Translations under genes and position numbers: made by a program
Notes under the pieces: model-generated
What the model saw: the letters and a program-made list of their open reading frames with translations, nothing else
What the model was told of the DNA's origin: nothing
Database searches by the model: none
Source of the DNA: Alphaproteobacteria bacterium
GTDB lineage: Bacteria > Pseudomonadota > Alphaproteobacteria > Micropepsales > Micropepsaceae
Length of the DNA stretch: 64,000 nucleotides
NCBI GenBank assembly: GCA_016125165.1
Contig: WGMH01000001.1
Location: 1 to 64,000, forward strand
Direction of reading: 5' to 3'
Shown: positions 60,679-64,000 of the stretch, one piece after another
Layout of the letters: each line of letters opens with the position of its first letter
Position numbering within the stretch: the first letter of the stretch is position 1

Positions 60679-61380
60679 ATGGACACTCCCGACTTCATTG
60701 AAATCTACGAAGATGCGCTCACGCCGCAGCAATGCCGCGAGCTGATCGGGCGGTTCGAGGCGAGCGGCAAGGCTGTGCGCGGGGAAACAGGCAGCGGCGT
60801 GGACACCGCGCTGAAAGACAGCTGGGACATCACCCTCAGTCATTATCCGGAATGGACCGATGCGGCGAATGCGTTGAACAACGCGATGCTGCGCGGGCTT
60901 GTACTTTACCTGCGCAAATATCCCTTCACGGCGCTTGCCCCGTTTCTCACCAAACGCAAGGATCCGCGCAACGGCGCGATTTCGCCAATGGGCCCGGATT
61001 CCTTCGGCGCGATGAATGATCGCGAAATCGGCGAAGTGGCAGCCAGCCTGTTCCGGCCCGGCAGCATCAACATCCAGAAATATATTGCGGGTCAAGGCGG
61101 CTACCCGCACTGGCACTGCGAAATCTATCCGCAGCTGGGCAACTTCGAATCCCTGCATCGCACGCTTTTGTGGACCATCTATCTGAACGATAATTTCGAT
61201 GGCGGCGAGACGGAGTTCTTCCACCAGCGCAAGATGATCCAGCCCAAGACGGGCGCGATCCTGATTGCGCCCGCGAGCTTCACGCATACCCATCGCGGCA
61301 ACCGGCCCACGCGGGGCGACAAATACATCGCCACATCCTGGGTGCTGTTGCAGACGGCAGAGGCCCTTTACCGGAAGTGA
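60679..61380 (+). CDS. 2OG-Fe(II) oxygenase, prolyl-4-hydroxylase-like
   Basis: 233 residues starting MDTPDFIEIYEDAL. Double-stranded beta-helix core: the metal site is HWHCE (144-148), giving an H-x-E pair where most relatives have H-x-D, with distal His in THTHRG near 203-205 and the 2OG-binding Lys in GDKYIATSW at about 215. YLNDNFDGGETEFF is the typical P4H strand. Hydroxylates an unknown protein or small molecule. The start follows repeat copy 2 by 19 bp. Confidence 0.85.
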   Translation: MDTPDFIEIYEDALTPQQCRELIGRFEASGKAVRGETGSGVDTALKDSWDITLSHYPEWTDAANALNNAMLRGLVLYLRKYPFTALAPFLTKRKDPRNGAISPMGPDSFGAMNDREIGEVAASLFRPGSINIQKYIAGQGGYPHWHCEIYPQLGNFESLHRTLLWTIYLNDNFDGGETEFFHQRKMIQPKTGAILIAPASFTHTHRGNRPTRGDKYIATSWVLLQTAEALYRK

Positions 61381-61384
61381 TGGC

Positions 61385-62671
61385 CTAGTGGCGTTTGCCG
61401 GGTGCGGATTCAATCGTGAAGGCCATGGCGATCAGGCCAAGGATCATTGCGCCGGTCCAGTAATAGGCAGGCGCCATGGGATCGCCGGTGAGCGTGATAA
61501 GGCCCTTGATCGTGAATTGCGTGGTGCCGCCGAAGATCGAGATCGCGAAGGCGTATACCGTCGCCACCGCACCCGAGCGGATCGAAGGCGGCAACGATTC
61601 GGTCAGCATCACGATCACCGGAACGGACGACACGCCCGCCAGGATCACCATGATCGATTCCGCACCATAGAGCGCCCAGGCATTGTGGAAATGATTGATC
61701 GCCCAGAAGCAGGGGAAGATCGCCAGCGCCAGCAGAATGCCGGGAACGATCATGACGGGTTTTCTGCCATATTTGTCGGAAAGAAAGCCGCTCCAGATTT
61801 CCGACAGCATCGAAAAACCGCCATTGATGATCGGCACACCGAAGGCGACGGCTGCGGACAGCTTCAGCGTATCAAGCGCATAGGTCGTCATATAGCTGAT
61901 GGAATAGGCGCCAATGGTGCCCGCTGTCAGCATGACAAGCCCCAGCACGATGATGCGGGCATGCTTGCCATAGCGCTCACGGAATTTCAGCGTGCCCCGC
62001 GTGGCATCCGGTGCAAGCGCAGCATCATCGGCCACCGGCAGGGTCTCGGGCATGGAGGAACGCGCCCACAGACCAAAAGGAATGATGAGCGCGCCAAACG
62101 ACATGGCAACGCGCCAGCCCCAATCGGTGAGCTGCGCATCGGAGAGGTGATTTGCGATGATGACCGAGATGATCCCCGCGATCAGCGCAGCGGAATCCTG
62201 CGTGGCATATTGCATGGAAAGATAGACGCCACGCCGGTGCGGTGGCGCTGCTTCAGCCATGTAAGCTGTCGTGGGGCCCACTTCGCCGCCCAGCGCAAAA
62301 CCCTGAACGAGGCGCAGCAGCACCACGATGATCGGCGCGGCAATTCCGATTTGCGCATAGGACGGCGTCAGGATCAGCCCGATGATGGCGGCGCCCATCA
62401 ACAGGAACGAAAACATCATCGTGGGCTTGCGGCCGATGCGGTCGCCCAGCCCACCGATAACGATGGCACCGATGGGCCGCGTGACGAAACCGATGCCAAA
62501 CGTGGCAAGCGAAGCCAACAGGCTGACGGTGGGATCATCGGACGGAAAGAACGTGCGCCCGATATAGACGGAGAAATAGGAGAAAGTGAGGAAGTCGTAG
62601 AACTCAAGCCCGTTGCCGACAAAGACCGCCGCGACATGACGTTTCTTCATCGCGGCCGGTCTTGCTGTCAT
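61385..62671 (-). CDS. MFS metabolite:H+ symporter (MHS family)
   Basis: 428 residues, twelve helices. GNGLEFYDFLTFSYFSVYIG near the start and GGLGDRIGRKPTMM after helix 2 are MHS signatures, as is RLVQGFALGGEVGP with the conserved Gly-Gly-Glu. Relatives carry citrate, proline/betaine or dicarboxylates; the substrate is not decided. Its start overlaps the thioesterase stop by 4 bp. Confidence 0.88.
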   Translation of the reverse strand: MTARPAAMKKRHVAAVFVGNGLEFYDFLTFSYFSVYIGRTFFPSDDPTVSLLASLATFGIGFVTRPIGAIVIGGLGDRIGRKPTMMFSFLLMGAAIIGLILTPSYAQIGIAAPIIVVLLRLVQGFALGGEVGPTTAYMAEAAPPHRRGVYLSMQYATQDSAALIAGIISVIIANHLSDAQLTDWGWRVAMSFGALIIPFGLWARSSMPETLPVADDAALAPDATRGTLKFRERYGKHARIIVLGLVMLTAGTIGAYSISYMTTYALDTLKLSAAVAFGVPIINGGFSMLSEIWSGFLSDKYGRKPVMIVPGILLALAIFPCFWAINHFHNAWALYGAESIMVILAGVSSVPVIVMLTESLPPSIRSGAVATVYAFAISIFGGTTQFTIKGLITLTGDPMAPAYYWTGAMILGLIAMAFTIESAPGKRH

Positions 62672-63105
62672 GCCCCGGCTCCGGCAATGGCGGCTTCGAC
62701 TTTCCTGTTATCGGCGCTCACTTTCACCAGCTTGGCGGTGGAGCTTCCCTTCGCCACCACCTCGCCGGCCTCATTAAGGAGACGACCTTCCAGAAACACG
62801 GTGGATCTTCCCTGCCGCTCGATCCATGCCTCGGCATGGTAGAGGCCGGGCCCGGCGGAGCGCAGGAAGCTGATCTTGATTTCCAGCGAGAGCGGGGAAA
62901 GCGTGTAGCCGCTGGCGCCCAGCACCGCATGGGCCATGGCCGCATCGATCCATCCGGTGATGAAGCCGCCCTGCACGATGCCGCCCGAATGGCACATATC
63001 CATCGTTGCGCGATAGGCGAGAACGGATTTGCCGCTGGCCCCGGTCTCGATCACGCCTTCCATGCCGAGGCGCGCCGAAAGCCCGTCCTTGAACTGTGCG
63101 CTCAT
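62668..63105 (-). CDS. PaaI-like hotdog thioesterase
   Basis: 145 residues from the ATG at 63105. Hotdog fold with MCHSGGIVQGGFITGWIDAAMAHAV (the helix with conserved HGG-like VQGG) and the strand block LSLEIKISFLRSAGPG. Hydrolyses an acyl-CoA or aryl-CoA. The long frame upstream of 63105 has no similarity. Co-translated with the symporter. Confidence 0.85.
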   Translation of the reverse strand: MSAQFKDGLSARLGMEGVIETGASGKSVLAYRATMDMCHSGGIVQGGFITGWIDAAMAHAVLGASGYTLSPLSLEIKISFLRSAGPGLYHAEAWIERQGRSTVFLEGRLLNEAGEVVAKGSSTAKLVKVSADNRKVEAAIAGAGA

Positions 63106-63196
63106 GTTTCCCCACTTCTGGAGCCATCTAGCGGAGGATTTTTTCCATGCGCAACTTGAGTGCATAATAACATACATACACTGTGAAATTACCTGA

Positions 63197-63217
63197 ACTA
63201 CATATTTCTTATGTGAT
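63197..63217 (+). promoter_or_regulatory. TATGTGAT-containing partial palindrome before the sulfite reductase operon
   Basis: ACTACATA-TTTCT-TATGTGAT at 63197-63217: inner 5 bp arms are perfect (ACATA/TATGT). The octamer TATGTGAT is identical to the left arm of the cobA palindrome, though arm order is reversed. It lies 39 bp before the DUF2849 start in an AT-rich segment, a likely promoter. A shared regulator of siroheme and sulfite reductase genes is inference. Confidence 0.4.
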
Positions 63218-63255
63218 GTCTTGAATTTGCCCGGGCGCGATGCGAGATACTCTGC

Positions 63256-63579
63256 ATGGCCGCCCCCAAGCTTCCCCAGGTTCTGACCGCCAACCGCCTG
63301 CGTGAAGGCGACGTCGTCTATTGGAATGGCTCGGGCTGGGTGGCCGACCTGCAGTCTGCGCGCATCTATGCCGACAAGGATGACGCCGCACCCGCGCTTT
63401 CCGCCGCCGACGACAGCGTGAAGGCGCGCGCGGTGGTGAACCCCTACCTCTTTCCCGTGAAAGCCGATGTGCGCCCCATCGCGCCCACCGAAGAGCGCGA
63501 GATCATTCGTGCGGCGGGGCCAAGCGTGCGCACCGATCTCGGCAAGCAGGCGAAGGAGTCGTTCGATGTATCGATATGA
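63256..63579 (+). CDS. DUF2849 family protein
   Basis: 107 residues (MAAPKLPQVLTANRLREGDVVYW). The family is characteristic of alphaproteobacteria and is almost always encoded just upstream of sulfite/nitrite reductase, as here; a role in the siroheme enzyme's assembly or regulation is suspected but not shown. Its end overlaps the reductase start by 14 bp. Confidence 0.9.
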   Translation: MAAPKLPQVLTANRLREGDVVYWNGSGWVADLQSARIYADKDDAAPALSAADDSVKARAVVNPYLFPVKADVRPIAPTEEREIIRAAGPSVRTDLGKQAKESFDVSI

Positions 63580-64000
63580 CGAGTTCGACGCGAAATTCGT
63601 GGCCGAGCGGGTGGCACAGTTTCGCGGACAGGTAGAACGGCGGCTGGCGGGCGAACTGACCGAAGACCAGTTCAAGCCATTCCGGCTGATGAATGGGCTC
63701 TATCTGCAACTGCATGCCTACATGCTGCGCGTGGCGGTGCCTTACGGCACGCTGAACGCCCGGCAGATGCGCATGCTCGCGCACATCGCGCGCAAATACG
63801 ACAAGGGCTATGGCCACTTCACCACGCGCCAGAACATTCAATACAACTGGCCGAAACTTGTTGATGTTCCGGACATCCTGACCGATCTGGCGAGCGTGGA
63901 AATGCACGCCATCCAGACATCGGGCAATTGCATCCGCAACGTGACGGCCGATCACTTCGCCGGCGCCGCAGCGGATGAAATTGAAGACCCGCGTCCGCTC
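63566..64000 (+). CDS. cysI: siroheme sulfite/nitrite reductase, 3' end outside window
   Basis: First 145 codons from an ATG at 63566 with AAGGAG seven bases upstream. The ferredoxin-like half domain is seen in NGLYLQLHAYMLRVAVPYGTL, then HFTTRQNIQYNWPKL and QTSGNCIRNVT, the last two being siroheme/substrate-contacting arginine blocks of sulfite and nitrite reductases. The distal 4Fe-4S cysteines lie beyond the window. Neighbourhood with DUF2849 favours assimilatory sulfite reductase. Confidence 0.9.
   Translation, partial: MYRYDEFDAKFVAERVAQFRGQVERRLAGELTEDQFKPFRLMNGLYLQLHAYMLRVAVPYGTLNARQMRMLAHIARKYDKGYGHFTTRQNIQYNWPKLVDVPDILTDLASVEMHAIQTSGNCIRNVTADHFAGAAADEIEDPRPL

Noticed and set aside
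61265-62842. 525-codon frame antisense to the MHS symporter
   Set aside because: Low-complexity Arg/His/Asp shadow; the symporter has clear family signatures.

Overview
The window looks like chromosome from a GC-rich alphaproteobacterium. The evidence is gene content and synteny: a ccmE-ccmF-ccmH / degP / response regulator / sensor kinase / glnE block, a FeuPQ-like two-component system, a DUF2849-sulfite reductase pair, a remnant of a gene-transfer-agent-like prophage, and a dense GANTC (CcrM-type) cluster. The genus cannot be fixed from sequence alone. I see no rRNA, tRNA, CRISPR array or complete insertion sequence.

Layout. 1-6.2 kb: dusA (5' end outside the window), a TauE/SafE exporter, a methyltransferase, a phosphomannomutase/phosphoglucomutase, cobA behind a palindromic promoter, and an AmpG-like MFS carrier. 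6.2-11 kb: a seven-gene minus-strand operon with two acyl-CoA dehydrogenases, three VOC proteins, a DUF1289 protein and an SDR. 11-17.9 kb: an unknown protein, DUF1761, a TetR/SRPBCC pair with two operator-like palindromes, pepN and a histidine kinase. 17.9-31 kb is a polyamine island: a PuuA-like glutamine synthetase, a PotD/PotF-like binding protein, speD, speE and potBCA. Between them lies a compact minus-strand operon encoding two phytoene-desaturase-like flavoproteins, a GcvT-like protein, a small unknown protein, an ECF sigma factor, a small membrane protein and a periplasmic sensor-like protein. 31-40.8 kb: glnE, sensor/regulator, degP-type protease, ccmH-ccmF-ccmE. 40.9-51.2 kb: a lipoprotein, two divergent family III CoA-transferases, an unknown helical protein, the FeuPQ-like system with a PepSY-like neighbour, an internally duplicated DNA-binding protein and a nitroreductase. 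51.2-53.8 kb: a collapsed GTA/prophage block. 54.3-62.7 kb: a class A penicillin-binding protein, a DUF1214/DUF1254 pair, an SsuABC/TauABC-like ABC transporter interrupted by palindromic repeat elements, a 2OG-Fe(II) oxygenase, and an MFS symporter. 62.7-64 kb: a thioesterase, then DUF2849 and the start of sulfite/nitrite reductase, which runs off the window.

How the genes fit together. speD and speE make spermidine-type polyamines, PotABC with the PotD-like protein would import them, and the PuuA-like enzyme could gamma-glutamylate them. The flavoprotein/GcvT/ECF operon sits between these genes and may be a new, sigma-controlled amine or one-carbon module. cobA (siroheme precursor) and the sulfite reductase locus lie about 59 kb apart but share the octamer TATGTGAT upstream. 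The strongest oddities are an in-frame fusion of the first quarter of a large terminase to the C-terminal part of a DUF2793 tail-type protein, and two copies of a roughly 145-149 bp element with 30 bp inverted ends flanking the ABC transporter ATPase/permease genes.
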